DNA of 64,000 bases from Vanilla planifolia (Eukaryota > Streptophyta > Magnoliopsida > Asparagales > Orchidaceae): contig CM043875.1 in the NCBI GenBank assembly GCA_023846275.1, forward strand, positions 28,228,351-28,292,350, written 5' to 3'. Of the stretch, positions 12,601 through 28,100 are shown in pieces. The translations under genes and the position numbers were made by a program. Position 1 is the stretch's first letter. Every line of letters begins with the position of its first letter. The notes under the pieces are model-generated. The model was not told the DNA's origin and did no database searches. It saw only the letters and a program-made list of their open reading frames with translations.

Positions 12601-14632
12601 CAATGTATTTTACATCACTTATATTTAGTTTTGCTATATTATTTCAATTTATCATCCTTAATATTAATATATGTCTAAATAATATTAAAATAATCATTTA
12701 TTATTATTTATGTTCATATTCTTTAGTATTCTATAGTAATTCCAAATAATGTAGGATAGAGGCTAAAATGATGTCATTAACAACATCATGATGCGTCTTA
12801 TCCAATTAACTATTTTAATTTTATTTTAAAAAATATATATTTTAGTTTCTAGTAGCTTGGCATACTTTATGAGAAATTTAGATACATAGATGATCCGGCA
12901 TTCGATGGTATTCTACTCTATCTCTTTAGTGTCATACAAAGCAATGTCTCAAACAATTTGTCATTCTTATAAATATTTTGCTTGAAATTTGCTATATTAT
13001 AGTCCACCTTTAAATCTCTTTGCAAATGATAGTTACATTGCTTTGATTTGTAGCACTAAATGTTTTTTAATTTGTTCCATTTCAAATTTAATCTATATTC
13101 ATTTAATATGACAACAATATTATATTATTATTTATGCTCATTTACTATAGTAATTGGAAATATACCAAACAAGTTATATTTCAGATGAGACAAATGTCAT
13201 TGAATTTGTCCCCATGAGTTCCATATAGTTGACTATTCTTTTTTATATTTTTAATTTTTTTAATAATTTATTTTACTTTATTAACAAGAAAGTTTTATTC
13301 ATAACTAATAGAACAATCAAAGATGTTGCAAGTGAGCTCCTTTCTTTCTTGGAATACAACTTTCTCATTAAAATTATATCATTTTCAATTTTTCATTTTG
13401 ACTTTGTCATATTACTATGTAACTCTAAATCTACTTTCATGTTACTTTTATATCTCTTTGATTTGGTCACATTACATTACTCCAATTACTCTTATTTCAA
13501 CTTTAACATAAATTTTCTTAAAATTTAAAAAATAACTTGCTATTTGTACTTATTTATTTTTGAAATTCATAATAATTTGAAATAAACTATGAGCATGATG
13601 AAAAGATATAATTTGACACATCTCGATGGCTTTCATCTAATCAAATACTTATTTTTATATTTTAAATATTTAATTTTCTTGAATTTTTCATATTTTATGA
13701 CACCTTTCTGACTACACCAAATTTCATTATCCAAGATTTTACACTTTATCTCTTATTGTCATGGAAGGCAATTTTCCATTTGACTTATTTATATTATAAT
13801 GTAGATCTAAATCAGCTAATTGTGACATTTACATCATTGTATTTTTATTATATTTCAATTATTTAATTTATCACATTTTAGCTTTAACATATGCTTAGTT
13901 ATTATTAAAATATTCATTTGTTATTTATTGTTATTAAATGTGGTAATTTTCCTATAGTTGTCTTGATGAAATCTATCCATTGAAATTGTCACCCTTATTC
14001 CTTTAATTTTTCCCCTAGTTTGTCATGCTATAAAAGATATTTTTATTCATACTGGATTTGATGAATAAGGTTTTCATCCTCGATCTCTTTGGGGTAATTG
14101 AGCACAAATTTTTTGTGCAATTGATTACATTTCTTAAAATTTTTTCTGAGTTGACTATGTCACTATGTAACTAGAATGTTTACTCTTGTGTGCCATTCAA
14201 GTTGCTATAATTTTCTTATGTTATATAGCATCAATTCATCTCATTTTCAATTTTTTATTTTTTAAATTAAATTTTTTTTATTATTTATGTAGATGTACTT
14301 TATTAATTAATAGTAAAGAAAATTTGAAGGAGTCAAAACAATCCTCCTTTGATTTGTCTCAACAACCACTATCCAATTAAAATATCCTTGTTAATATCTT
14401 TAAAAGTTTTTTTTCTTGTATATTGTTAGGTTTCATGAGATATTTTAATTTGTACAATATTAGAGAATTGATGATGTTACACAATGCCAAATTTCTTTGT
14501 AATCTATCTCATTTCTTCATATATTTCACTTTGATACAGTTATATGGTTATGAAACTCTTATTCCTCTATTTTGAGACATTTGCATCATTTTTATTTCAT
14601 TATGTTACATTGTTTTAATTTATCTAATTCAG

Positions 14633-14638
<6 letters not shown>

Positions 14639-14691
<53 letters not shown>
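14639..14691. repeat. Long TA microsatellite beside an orientation switch
   Basis: About 26 uninterrupted TA dinucleotides at the phase that in reverse units reads ttaatatatatttact. The array switches from reverse to forward only about 35 bp later. Long TA runs extrude cruciforms and are breakage-prone, so it may be linked to the switch; that link is inference. Confidence 0.95.
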
Positions 14692-14694
<3 letters not shown>

Positions 14695-14726
14695 ATATTA
14701 CAATAGTAATCCCTCTTTATTTATGT

Positions 14727-17700
14727 TCCATCTTGATAGAACCATATTTAGATTTATTTTGAATTTAAAAAATGGAATAAATTATTTAAGAACAAAAAAA
14801 TGAATTTTTAAATTTACAAAGCTTATTGATAGAAGTTTAAAATATTTATTTCGTATTTATTAAATCTTATTTTGAATTACTATGGGTTACTATTCCAAAC
14901 AAGCTTCAATAATAATATGGTATTATTTTAATATAAAGGAAATATATGATAAAGATGAAAGGAGATAAATTTCAGCAATATAAAATAGCAAAGTCAAAGT
15001 GTTATAAAGGTGAATAAGTATTTCATAGTAATATCAAAAAAGTCAAAGAAAAACACTTGACAAAATAAGATAAATTAAATAGGAAGGTCATATTTCAGTA
15101 AACCAAGGTGATTGGATGCAACGTCGTCGATCAACAAATTAAGTGTAATTAGAATTGACTAAAAATGTGTCAAATAAAAGCAAAACAATATCTAAAAATA
15201 TAAAAATAAATATTCAATTAGAAGTGCTCATCGACACAAGTCAAACAATATTTATTTTGTCTCCATCACAACTTTTTTGGAATTACTATGAATTTGAAAA
15301 TTAATTAAACATAAATAATAAGAAGACAATATTTAAATATTAAGTAAATATATATTTACAATAAAGTGATGAAAATTGAGAGAATGTAATGTAAAATAAT
15401 GAAGGTGATGTAATGGTTACACAAGAGGAAAATTAGATATTCATTGTAAAATATCAAAATCAAAGTAAAATATTTGAAAAAAATATGATAAACCATACAC
15501 TAAAGTGGCATTCCATAACATTAAGAATGAGCATAACTTTCATAATCTAGTACAAAAAAAATTTCTCTTAAAAAACATAAAATCTTAGAAAATAAAATAC
15601 TTAAAAAGTTAAAAAAAATTAATATTTGTCTATATAAAGCACCTCGAGATGAGTTTAATAATGTTTGTTTGTCTAAAGAGAGGCTTTATTAGAAATACTA
15701 AAAATTATTAAAGTAAAATAGCACAAATAATAATTAATTAGCTTTTTAAATATTATGTAAATGTATGTTAAAAGAGAAAAAGGATAAATTAAAGTAATTT
15801 AAATAACAAAATCAATCTAATACAAAGGTCACACTATAATGGACTCAGAGCAACCTAGTAATATAACGAAGTAAAAGTGAAACGCTTTTATTAATGTTAG
15901 AAATTATATAGTAACTTTACATTTGAAGATGCTATGGAGATCGAGAATAGTACTCTAAAAAATTAAATAAGATATGAATCAAAATGACTTGTACAACATG
16001 CCCTAATATATGAAAATCATGTATGTTACAAAGTTCAAAAAAGATTATTTAATTGATAAATAGTATCAAGTTGAGTCCAATGATATTTGTTTGTTTTTTG
16101 TTTTTTCAAAATTGGAATTAATACTAATTGAAAAAAAGAAGCATAAATAATAATCATTTATAATTTTATTTTAAATATTTATATATAAAATTAAAAAAAT
16201 GATATGTGGAAGTATTACATTTGAAGGGACTACAAAGCTCACGTGCAACAATCTTGATCATCAAATTAGGTATGATAATAATGTTTAATAAAGCATGCCA
16301 AAAACCCTAGAAATTAAAATATTTTTGAATATACAAATAAATATTTAATTGATAAAGCTCATCATCATGAGTCCAATGATAATTATTTGTTTTTAATCAA
16401 ACATCATTTGGAATTACTATTATTCAAAATTTAATAAGCATAAATAATAAAAAAAATATTATTTTAATATTAATTAAATTTATATTAAAACAAAAATAAT
16501 AAATATTGAAGCAAGACAATTAAGCAAATCAAAGAGGTCATAATATAATACAAAAGGTGATTTAGAATTACATACAAAAATAACCAAATCAAAGTAAAAA
16601 TTTTAAAAATTGAATAAACAAATTGTATGTAAAAGTGATGCTAAGGAGATCATGTATAAAATCTGTGATCTTCAAATCAGATACTATCAAAACATAAAAA
16701 TTAATAGGAATATTTAATTACAAAGATCTATTCGAGAAAAATCCAATGACATTTATTTAAAAATGATTAGATGTCATTTATAGCAACTATGACTTACCAA
16801 AATAAAATAAATAAATAATAAAAATTTATTTTAACAATAAATAAATGTGTAAATTAAAACTAAAATGAGGTAAAGTGATGTAATGTAACATGACCAATTC
16901 TAAGCAATGCAAAGACACTACTAAACATATTTAGAGTAACACAATAATATGACTAAATTAAAAAGAAAGTTTTGATAAAATAAGATAGATTGTTAGATAA
17001 ACTTGCATTTCAAGGTTATGAGGAGATTAAGAGTGACATCCTCGATCATTAAATCAAGTACAATTCAAAATGTCTCATAAATTATGCTAAAATCATTGAA
17101 ATTTAAATATTTGAAAAAAAATTAATATTTGATTAATAGAGCTTGCTAAGATATCTTAACTGATGATTATTTTGTCTTAATCAGCACTCATACAGAATCA
17201 CTTTAAATTACTAAAGCAAATGATCTTAAATAAAAATAAATTTTTTTATATTTAATTAATTCTTTAGACCTAAAATAAGTTAAATTGATGCAATCTAATA
17301 TAACCAAACTTAAATGATAGAAATGTTAAACGATAAGAGGCATTGAGTTACATAATAATTATTCAAAATCAAAGTAAAAACCTAAGAAAATTGACTTAAA
17401 AAGTCATTTGAAAGAGTCAATTGAATAAACTAAGAAGACAAAGTAATATTTTCATTGTTCAAAAAAGGTATGAAATAGAAAATAGAGCTCATCAAGTTTA
17501 GTTTGATGATGATTATTTCATGTCGATTGTACTTTGTTTGGAACTACTATAAATTACCAAAGTAAAAAAAAATTTAAATATTAATAAATTATTATTTTAA
17601 ACTTTTGTAAATATATATGAAATCTGAAATGGGATATATTGAGGTAATTTAGCATAACTAAATAAAAGTGACATAAAGTTCACTAGTGAGAAAATTTAGA

Positions 17701-19198
17701 GTTACAAAGTAATATGACCAAATAAAAGTAAGAAAGATGATTTAAATAGATAACTTGTACAAATTACGATCTACGTTACAAGTGACATTGAGTGCAACAT
17801 TTTTGAATATCAAATAATTTATGATCAAAATGTCTGACTTGGTGTCCAAAACCCTTAAAAAATAACATCTTTGAACTTTAAAAATTTAATTTCTATAACT
17901 CACTAATATTCATCCATGAAGTTTATTTTACGTCAATTAGGCAACATTTGGAATTTCAACAAATTTCCAAAGTAAAATAGCATCGATAATAACAAATTAC
18001 TATTTAATATTAAGAAAATGTATATTAAAGACAAAATAGGATAAATTGAAAGAATGTAATATAACAAAATTATAGTGAAGAAACATTCACAAAAGAGGAG
18101 ATTTATAATTGCAATGTAATGCAATAAAATCAAACAAAAAATTTTCAAAAAATGAATTATGTTGCATAGGAAGGTTACATTCCAGGATTCTAACCAAATC
18201 AAGTCTGACATCCTTGATCATCAAATCAGACTTAAATAAAATCTCTTATAAATTGTACATAAACCCTAAAACATAAAATGTCAAAGAATGTAAAAAATGA
18301 AAATTTATTCATATAGGTTAGTCTACCTTAGGATTTACTATAAACTATCAAAGAAATTAAGCTTAAATACTAATAAATTATTATTTTAATATTAAGTTAA
18401 GGAATATTAAAATTCAAATAATATAAGTTAATGCAATGTAACATAACTAAATCAATGAAATATAAAGTTCATAAGAGGAGATTTATTGTAGCATAGTAAT
18501 ATAAATAAACCAAAATGAAAAAAATTAATAAAATGAGATAAATTATACTAGAAAGTTAAATTCTAAGACACTAAGGAGCTTGAACATAATATCCTCTATG
18601 TTAAAGATAGGTGTAAATCTAAAATTCTTATACTGTTTATCGAAATACTAAAAAAATAACTAAAAATATACAAATGAATATTTAATTAGATACAGCTCAT
18701 CAACATGAGTCCAATAATAATTTTTTCTCAAAATTGAACCATTTTCTCAAATTTATAATAAAAAACAAAAGAAAATAAACCAAAATTATATTTATTTATT
18801 ATTTTATTAATCATTAAAATATTTAGTAAATTTGAAATAAAATAAATTGAACAAATTTAATTCACTAAAGTGAAAACAATATGAATGTCTTATGAAAATG
18901 AAATCCTAAAATCAAAGAAGATCAAGTGTAATATCCTTGATCATCAAATTAAGTAGAACTAAAGATTTTGTAAAGCTTACTAAAACCCATGAAAAGAAAA
19001 GTTAAAATATAAAAAGATTATTTAATTTGATAGGGCTTGTTATGATGACTACAACATCTTTTTCATCTCCATAAGGTGATGTCTTGAATTATTGCAAATT
19101 TTCAAAGTAATTACCCATAAATAAGGATAAAAATTTATTTTAATATTTGGTAAATATATAATAAATCTAAAATGTGATAAACTCATGAAACGTAATAT
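14727..19198 (+). repeat. Satellite block 3 (forward)
   Basis: About 11 forward units. The first forward landmark is ttccatcttgatagaacc at about 14,727, following directly on reverse-strand sequence ending ctttatttatg; no spacer separates them. Dyad-box positions near 15,230, 15,650, 16,065, 16,355, 16,727, 17,142, 17,497, 17,905, 18,695 and 19,040 show the usual ~410-bp spacing with one short unit (16,065 to 16,355). The minus-strand ORF at 17,933-18,211 is antisense repeat sequence, not a gene. Confidence 0.9.
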
Positions 19199-22100
19199 CT
19201 CATTTCTAAAAATTTATTATGTAACTCTAGATCTGTTCTATTGTGACCATTTCACCACTTTGATCTTGTACAATATATTATTTTAATTTCTCACATTTCA
19301 AATTTAATATATAATCAAGAAATATTAAATTTATAATTTTTTGTTATTCAAGCTTAATTTCTTTTGTAATACACTACAATTGGAAAGGTATTCAAAATAA
19401 AAGGACACAAAAGTCATTACAACTATCTTGATGAGCTCTTTCAAATTAAATATAAATTTTTTAAAATTTCAAAATTTTTATTTTATGATTTATGCTTTAT
19501 GAAATATTTCTCTCATTTTTTCAATCTTTTATTTTGATATTTCCATATTATTATGTAACTATAAATGTCCCCTCGTGTGACTATCACATTTGATTTTCTT
19601 ATATTACATTTCTTCAACTTATCTCGCTTGAGCTTTATTAAATATTTACATAATATTAAAAAAATATTTATATTATTTACTTTTACCTTCTTTTGCATTT
19701 TATAATATTTCAAATCAAGGATTGATAAAGATAAAACAAATATCATTTACTCATCTAGCAAAGTTCTAACGAATAAAATATTAATTTATATATTTTTTTA
19801 ATAAATTCATTTCTATTATTTTAGCATACTTTGTGAGACATTTGTTGCACACCATATTTGATGACTAAGGATTTTATATTCAATTTCCATAATCTCTTAG
19901 AATGTAACTTTCTTGTACAATTTATCTTTTTTTACAAATGTTTCTCCATGATTTGGTTATATTAGTATGGAGCTCTTATTCCTCACTCTTATAAATTTTA
20001 CATCATTTTGATTTAGATATATTATAATTCTTCAATTTTTAAAATTTTAAGTTTATTTAGCAATAAACTAATACATTTTATCATTTACAATTATATTTTT
20101 TTTTAATTTATAGTAATTTTAGACCATGTCAAATCAAGATGAATCAAATGTCGTTGGACTCAACATGACAAGTTCTATCAAAATAGGTATTTATTTTTTA
20201 TTTTTAAATATTTATTTTCTTTGGTTTCCCCATCACTAATGAGATATGTTTTTTTGTACTTGATTTATTGCATGAGAAAGTTATAATAAATCTCCTTGTT
20301 TTTTGGAATACATGCTTCATGTATAGTTCATCTTATTACATATTATGAAATTCTAATTTTTCTCTATGTGACCCTAACAACATTTTCATTTTATTGTATT
20401 ACATTGCATCGATTTATCTCATTTCTACTTTAGTGCATATTTACTTAATATTAAGATAAAAAGTCATTATTATTTCATTTTAAATATCTTTGTAGTTAAC
20501 ACTAATTACAAATGGTGTTTGATCAAGAGAAAAAAAAACATTGCTGGACTCATGACAATAAGCTCTATCTAATTAAATTTTTAGTTCTATATTTTTTAGT
20601 ATTTTATTTTCTTTTTTTGGCCTGCCTTATAAGATATTTTCTTTTATACCTCATTTAAAAATCAAGTATTTTAGGCCCTTCTTCTTAATGTCTTGGAGTG
20701 CAACTTTCCAATACTACTTATCTCATGTCTAAAAATGCTAGACTTTGATTTTGTTGTCTTGCTATTTATCTCCAAATCTCCTTAGATGTGACCTTTATAT
20801 CACTTTGATTGAGATATATTACATTACTTCAAATTAACTCATTTTAACTTTAATATATATTCACTTAAAGTTGAAATGATAAATTATTTATATTTATACA
20901 TTTTTTATTTAGTAATTAATAGTTTTTTCAAATAGGGTTAAATATAGGCAAAGAAAATATTTAATTTTCTATGACATTGGCATACATTATGCCACATTTT
21001 GAGTCATACTTGATTTGATGGTGGAGCATACTACACTCGATCTCTTTTGTGTCTCCAAATTAAATTTTCTAGAAAATATTTCCTTATTTCTTCAAATCTT
21101 TTGCGTTGATTTTGTTATATTATGATTTAACACTAAGACTCCTATTATGCAAGCTTCGCATCACATTAATTTGGTTATGTTACATTTCTTCAATTGACAT
21201 CATTTAATAATTTATGTATATTTGTTAAATATTAAAGTAATAATTACTATTATTTATACATTGTTCATTTATAATAATTCCAAAAGTGGTCTTATTGTGG
21301 CAAAAAACATCATCCAACTTGTCTCGACAAGCTTTACCCAATTATATGTAGAAGTATAATGTTTTTTATTATTTTATTTCCTTAGGTGTTGCATTAATAA
21401 CGAGACATTTTGATATGGATTTGATATCATGATTGAGGATATGCTCAGTTTACTTATTGTCCAATAGTGTAACTTTCACTAAAATTTATCACATTTTTCA
21501 ATTTTTTGCTTTCATTATGATATATTACAATGAAACTATAACCCTCCTTTTACATGACATTTATGTTACTTTGATTATGTTATTTTATATTGCTCAATTT
21601 TATCAAATTTAAGTATTATTAAATATTTATCTAACATTAAAAATAAAAATTTTAATATTATTCGTGCCTATTTACTTTTATAAGTTATACTTATTCAAAA
21701 CAAGGCATAATCAAGATGAAATGAGCTTTGTTAGGCTCATCTATGTGAGCACCATTCATTTAAATATTCTTATTCATATTTTTAAATATTTTATTTTTTG
21801 AAGGTTTTGCATGCCTTACATGACATTTTTATTTATATTAGATTTGTTGATTAAGGATGTCATAATCGATATCATTAATTTCTTGGAATTTAACATTCTA
21901 ATAAAATTTATATTATTTCTTAAATTTATCAATTTAATTTTATTATATTACTATGTACCTCTAGTTGTGCTCTCGAGTGATATTTACATCACTTTTTTCT
22001 TATTATATTACTTTAATTTATCCCATTTAAATTATTTCATAAATTAAATAAGTAATAAAACAATAAGTTCTTATTTACGTTGATTTAATTTCATAATTCA

Positions 22101-25100
22101 TTATATTTCAAAATGAGATTTTATTAAAGGACTTCTAGCTTATTTAGATGAGCTCTATTAAATTAAATTATTTTTTCTATTTTTAAATATTTTATTTTCT
22201 ATTTTTTTGGCATACTTTATTAGATATTTTAATTTTTATCTAATTTAATGATTGAGGATGCTAAAGTCCATCTCCTTGGTGTCGTGGAATTAAACTTTTT
22301 GTTACCATTTATCTTACATCCTCAAATGTTTCACTTTAATATGATTATATTAATATAATGTTGTAATTGTTATTGCATTTAACCTTTACATAATTTTCAT
22401 TTCATTATATTACATTTCTTTAAGTTATCATATTTTAGTTCCTTCATATATCTTCTTATTATTTAAATAATTTTCTATTATTTATTATACTTTTAATAAT
22501 ATTAATATTTAGCAGTTAGATGTGTCATTTGGTTGTGTCAAATATTAGTTTATATGCATTAAGTACTTTTTCTTTTCTTCGACAAGACTTATGAAACATT
22601 ATCATTCGTGCTTAAATTAACAATTAAAGATGTTGCACTTGAACTACATGGCATCTTGGAATGCAACTTTCCTTTACAATTTTTCTCCTTTGTTTAAATA
22701 TTTTGTTATTATTTGTTTTTGATACTACACAACTCTAAATCTCCACTCATGCAATTTTTACATCACATTGATTTTGTTATATTACCATCCTCTAATTTAC
22801 TTCATTTTTGCTTTTGTAATTTTTAATAATTGAAAATGATGTCAAAAATTGACAAAATAAAATCATTGGCCATGCCTCAAGGTGGTCTATCAAATTTAGT
22901 ATGCATTTCTATATGTTTAAAGATTTTTTTATGTAGTTTTGGGAATACTTATTAGATATTTTTGTTGTACCTGATTTCATGACCTGGACTTTATACTCAA
23001 TCTCCTTGGTATCCTAAGATGCTACTTTTTCACATAACATTTTTCTTTTTTCTCTAAATTTTAATTTTTATTTAATTATATTGTTATTCCTTAATATTTA
23101 TCCTTTTTAAATTAATAAATCATAGCTATTATGAGCTATGTTTTATGAAGATGAAACAAACAACATTTAGCTCACTTTACAGTCTCTTTTCAATTAAAGA
23201 TTAATTTATATATTTTTAAATGCATAGTTTTCTAAGTTTTTTGCATACTTTATAAGGCATTTTGATATATGCATCATGCAATAATTAAGGATGGTATAGC
23301 CCATCTTCATAATATCATGGAATGTAACTTTCTTATAAAATTTATCTTAAACTAGTTTTCATCAAAATGAAAAAACATCATTATGCTCATCTTTTTATGC
23401 TCTACTCAATTTAAAATTAATTTTTATTTTTTAAAGTAAATGATAGAGAATGTTAATTCATAGTTATTTGAAAAGAGATCTCGTTGGGATAAAATAAATG
23501 TTGTTATGCTCATCTTGATTGCCACTACAAGTTTAAGTATTCCTATTCATATATTTTAATATTTTATTTTTTAGGATTTTTTCTTACATTATAAGAACTT
23601 TCAACTCATATCTAATTTAATGATTGAGAATGTTCTACTTGATCTCTTAAAAATTTTGGAATTCAATTCTCCAAAAAATTTGATCTCATTTCCTAAAAGA
23701 TTTCACTTTTTTATATTTTTAATTAAAATAAAATGTCCTCTTGTGCGACATTTATATCACTTTGATTTGGTATTATTATATTGTTTCAATTTATCTCATT
23801 TCACCTTTATTAAAAAATTAGTAAACACTAAAATAAAATTTATTATTATTTATTCTTATATATTTTTGTAATTTGTAGTAATTAAAAATGAGATTTTATC
23901 AAGACAAAAAACATCATTTCAGTCATCTTACTAAACTCTATCAATTGAAATATTTGATTTTTTTATGTTTTAAGTATTTTATTTTCTATTATTTTGTTAT
24001 GTTTATGAGATATTTTTACTAATACCCAATTTGATAATCAAGAATGTTGACTCGATCTTCTCAATATCATAAAACACAATTCTCTGTTATAATTTATCTT
24101 ATTTTTTTCAAAATAGAGATTTTAATTCATGTCTCCTTTATCCATTACATCCCTTCCATTCAGAAGTATTACTTTTTTTCATTTAGATCATTATTATTTT
24201 ATTATATGAAAACATAATACGAAAATAATAATTTGTTATCATTTATGCTTATTTACTTTGGTAACACATGATAATTAGAAATATGCTCTAGTCAAGATCA
24301 AGAAAATACTATTTGTATCACCTTGATGAGCACTATTTAGTGAAATATTTTCTTCTATATTTTTAAACAATTTATTTTTTATCTTTCATAAACCTTATGA
24401 GACATTTCAACTCATAGCTAATTTGATTGTCATGCATGTTACAATTGATCGCTACAATATCTTGGAATGCAACTTTCTTATAGAATTTATTTAAATTTTA
24501 AAAATTCTAATTTTTATTTTGTTATCTTACAACCTAACTCTATACGTCCTTAGATGTAGCATTTACATCACTATCATTTGGTTATATTATCTTTCATTAT
24601 ATTACAAATTTTGAGCTTTATTATACATATATATTTTATAAAAATAACAATTTTCTATTGTAATTTATAGTAATTCAAAAAAAGGTTTGATAGAAAAGAA
24701 ACAAATGACATTAGTCTAATCCCAAAAAATTTATCAAATTAAATTATAATTTTAATATTTCTTAACTATTATTTTCTATGATATTGGCATCATTATTGAG
24801 GCATTTTTTCACTTATTTTCATATAAAACGATGTTGCACTTTGTTTCCTTAGTAACCATGAATGCAACTTTCATATAAACTTTACCTTATTTAGTCAAAA
24901 AAAAATTCCCTCAATTTGATTGTGTTAGCACGAAACTCTAATTATCCACATGTGTGACCTTTACATCACACTTATTTTGTTGTATTTTATAGCTTCAATT
25001 TATTTCATTTTTGTTACTATTTATATTTAATTAATATTAAATTAAAAAATTCATTATTATTTAAGCTTCTTATCTTTGGAATTTATAGTTCCTCCAAACG

Positions 25101-28100
25101 AGTTTCAATTGTCATTTTTTATCCAATTAAAAATTATTTTTCATATTTATAAATTTCATTTTTAGGGCTTCGACATGCTTTACATGATACTTTGTTACAT
25201 AATTAATTTTTGGATTTACGAAGTCACACTTCATCTCCTTAATATCTTTCAATACAACTTTCCAGTATAATTTATCTCATTTCAACAGTTTTTGTACTTT
25301 GATCTAGTTATAATGCAATGTCATTAGTAATTCATAGTATTACCAAAAAAGTTTTGAATCACTTGAAACTAATGTCAATAGACTCTTTTAAAAAGAAAAG
25401 CTAATTAAATATTTATTTTTACTTCATTTAAATACTTCTTTTTTTGAAATTTTTATAAAACATTCCAATTTTTAATATGATTTGACATTTGATGATGTTA
25501 CACTCAATCTCACTAGTACCTTTGCGTTCAATTTTTCTATATAGATTATCTCATTTCTTTAGATTTTTCATTTTGATTTGCTTAGAGCACTATGAAATGC
25601 TAATGCCATTCTTTTGTGAACTATACATTGCTTCGATTTCCTTATATTGCCTTACTTAAATTTTCTCATTTAAGATTTATTCTATATTTTATTTTTATTT
25701 AAATAATATTTTATTATTATTTATGAATATTTCATTTTGTAATTTCTAGTAAATTAAGTGAATCTCCAACTATGATGAAACAAAAATAATAATACTCATC
25801 TCAATGAACAACACACAATTAAATCTTCATTTCAATATTTTTTCCAAGGTTTGGCATGCTTTACAAGGCATGCTCATTCCTACTTAATTTTAGTATCTTG
25901 AATGCGATTTTTCCATAAATTATTTTAAAATATTTTTTTACAACTTTGAAATCTTTTATGCAACATTTAAATTCGTACATTATTTGATTATCATGGATGC
26001 TATGGTGGACCTCTTAAGTATCATATAATATAACATTCCAACGCAATTTATCTCTTTTTTATTTAATATATATTTAATAAATATTAGAAAAATAGCTTAT
26101 TATTATTTATTTTTATCTTGATTATTCATACTAATTGAAGATGAAGTGTTATTGAGGTGTCAAAACCACTTTTACTTATTTTGATATCTGTCCAATTAAA
26201 TATTTTTATATTTTATTGACTTTTATTTTTTGAAATGTTTTAGCTTTATACAAGTCATCTTGATTTCTAACAAATTTTTAAGTCAGGATGTTACACTATA
26301 TATATATAATCTCTTAGAATGAAACTTTTTCTTAAATTTTATTTCATTTTTTCAAAGTTTTTGTTATTATATAATTATATTATATTGTTTTAATTTATCT
26401 TATTTTAGCTTTAATATATATTTATATAATTTTAAAACTATTATTTATTTTTATTTATGTCTCTTTTATTTATAAATTCATAATAATTCAAGACATGGTG
26501 CCATCAAGGTGAAATAAGAATCGTTCAACTCATCTTGACAAGCACTATTAAACTAAAAATTCATTCTTTTATATTTATATATCTTTCTTTTGGAATTTTA
26601 TATGATAATTTTTTATTTATTCCTAATTTAGCTATCAAAGATGTTACGCTTGATTTTTTTTAGTTTCTTAATGTAACTTTCCGTTAAAATTTATCTATTT
26701 TTTAAAATTTTTTACTATTTTTGTTATATTTACATGAAACTATAATTCTCCTCTTCTTTGACCTTTATACCTTATAAATATGGATGGCTTTTTTCGTTTA
26801 ATTTGTCTCTTTTTAATCTTAATAAATATTAAAATAATATAAAATAATAATACTAATTCGACTTATTTAATTTATTGCTTTGTATTGTTTAATTTTGTTA
26901 TTTCTACATTTGAGAAAAAAATCATTTTTAGACTCAACTTAATGAGTTCTATCATTTTACATATTGATATCTACAATTCTAAATTTTTAGTTTTTGAAGG
27001 GTTTTGCATGTTTTATGTGAAATTTCAGTTCACACTAAATTTAACGATCAAGGATGTTATACACAATCTCAAAGGTATCTAGGATTATACCTTTCTAGTA
27101 GATTTTAATGGAGAATGAGCAAATGTTAACAGAATAGTCTCAACGATCTATATCAAATAAAAAAATTTATTTATGTTATTTTAAATATTGATTAAGAAGT
27201 TTTCATGCATTATGAGAAATTTAGATTTGTACTTATTTGACCAATGAGGATGTATACTCGTTCTCCTTTGTATCCTAGAATGAAAGTTTCCCACAAAATA
27301 TAACACATTTATTAAACTTTTTCCATAAGAAGTATTTATAATGCTTTGAAAGTTTAAGTCATTTATTTATGCTTATTTAGTTTCTTCATTCATAGAAATT
27401 CCAAAGGAGTTTCAATCGAGACTAAGTGAATGCCATTGAAATCATTTTCTTTTCTATGCTTTTTTCACACATTACAAGGTATTTTGATTCATAACTTATT
27501 TTATGATTGAGGATATTATACCCAATTCTTTTAGTATCTTTTAACTCACTTTCCCTTACAATTTATCTCACTTCTTTAAATTTTTTGCTTAAAGTTTGTT
27601 GTATTATTATGAAACTGTGATTCTCCTCTCATGTAAGCCATTCATCCCATTAGTTAGGTTATATTCCATTCCTTCAATCTATCTTATTTTCAATTTAATA
27701 GCTGTATTTATATAATATTAAAATAATAATTGATTATTAATTTTCTTATTTAATATTATAATTCAAAGTAACTCAAGTAACAGTTTACTGGATACAAAAC
27801 AGTAGGCACTTGACTTGGCTCAATGAGTTATTGGTTTGCAATTAATTTGACAAATGAGTATGTCACACTCATTCTCACTACTATCATATAGTGAAATTTT
27901 TTAGTACAATTTATTTATTGTTTTCAACAGTTTTGTTGTTTATTTAGTTTTATTAATATAAAAACTCAAATTACTACATCCCGTTCCCTTCATATTACAA
28001 TGATTTTGTCATATTATATTAAATCTATTGATTTCATTTCAGCTTTAATATATATTTAATGAAAATTAAATTATGAATTTATTCTTTTTTATGCTTAGTT

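Larger units (their letters stand above)
8070..14726 (-). repeat. Satellite block 2 (reverse orientation)
   Basis: About 16 copies of the same ~410-bp unit, now reading as its reverse complement. Recurrent strings are aatttatctcattt, ctttgatttggttat, tgtaactctaaatctcc, tggaatgcaacttt, and gatgaaacaaatgtcattgg. The + strand is T-rich here, the mirror of block 1. Open stretches in this orientation produce hydrophobic ORFs of up to 99 codons (for example 13,229-13,528), which are repeat artefacts. The block contains one forward-oriented island (9,432-9,661) and ends about 35 bp beyond a long TA microsatellite. Confidence 0.9.
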
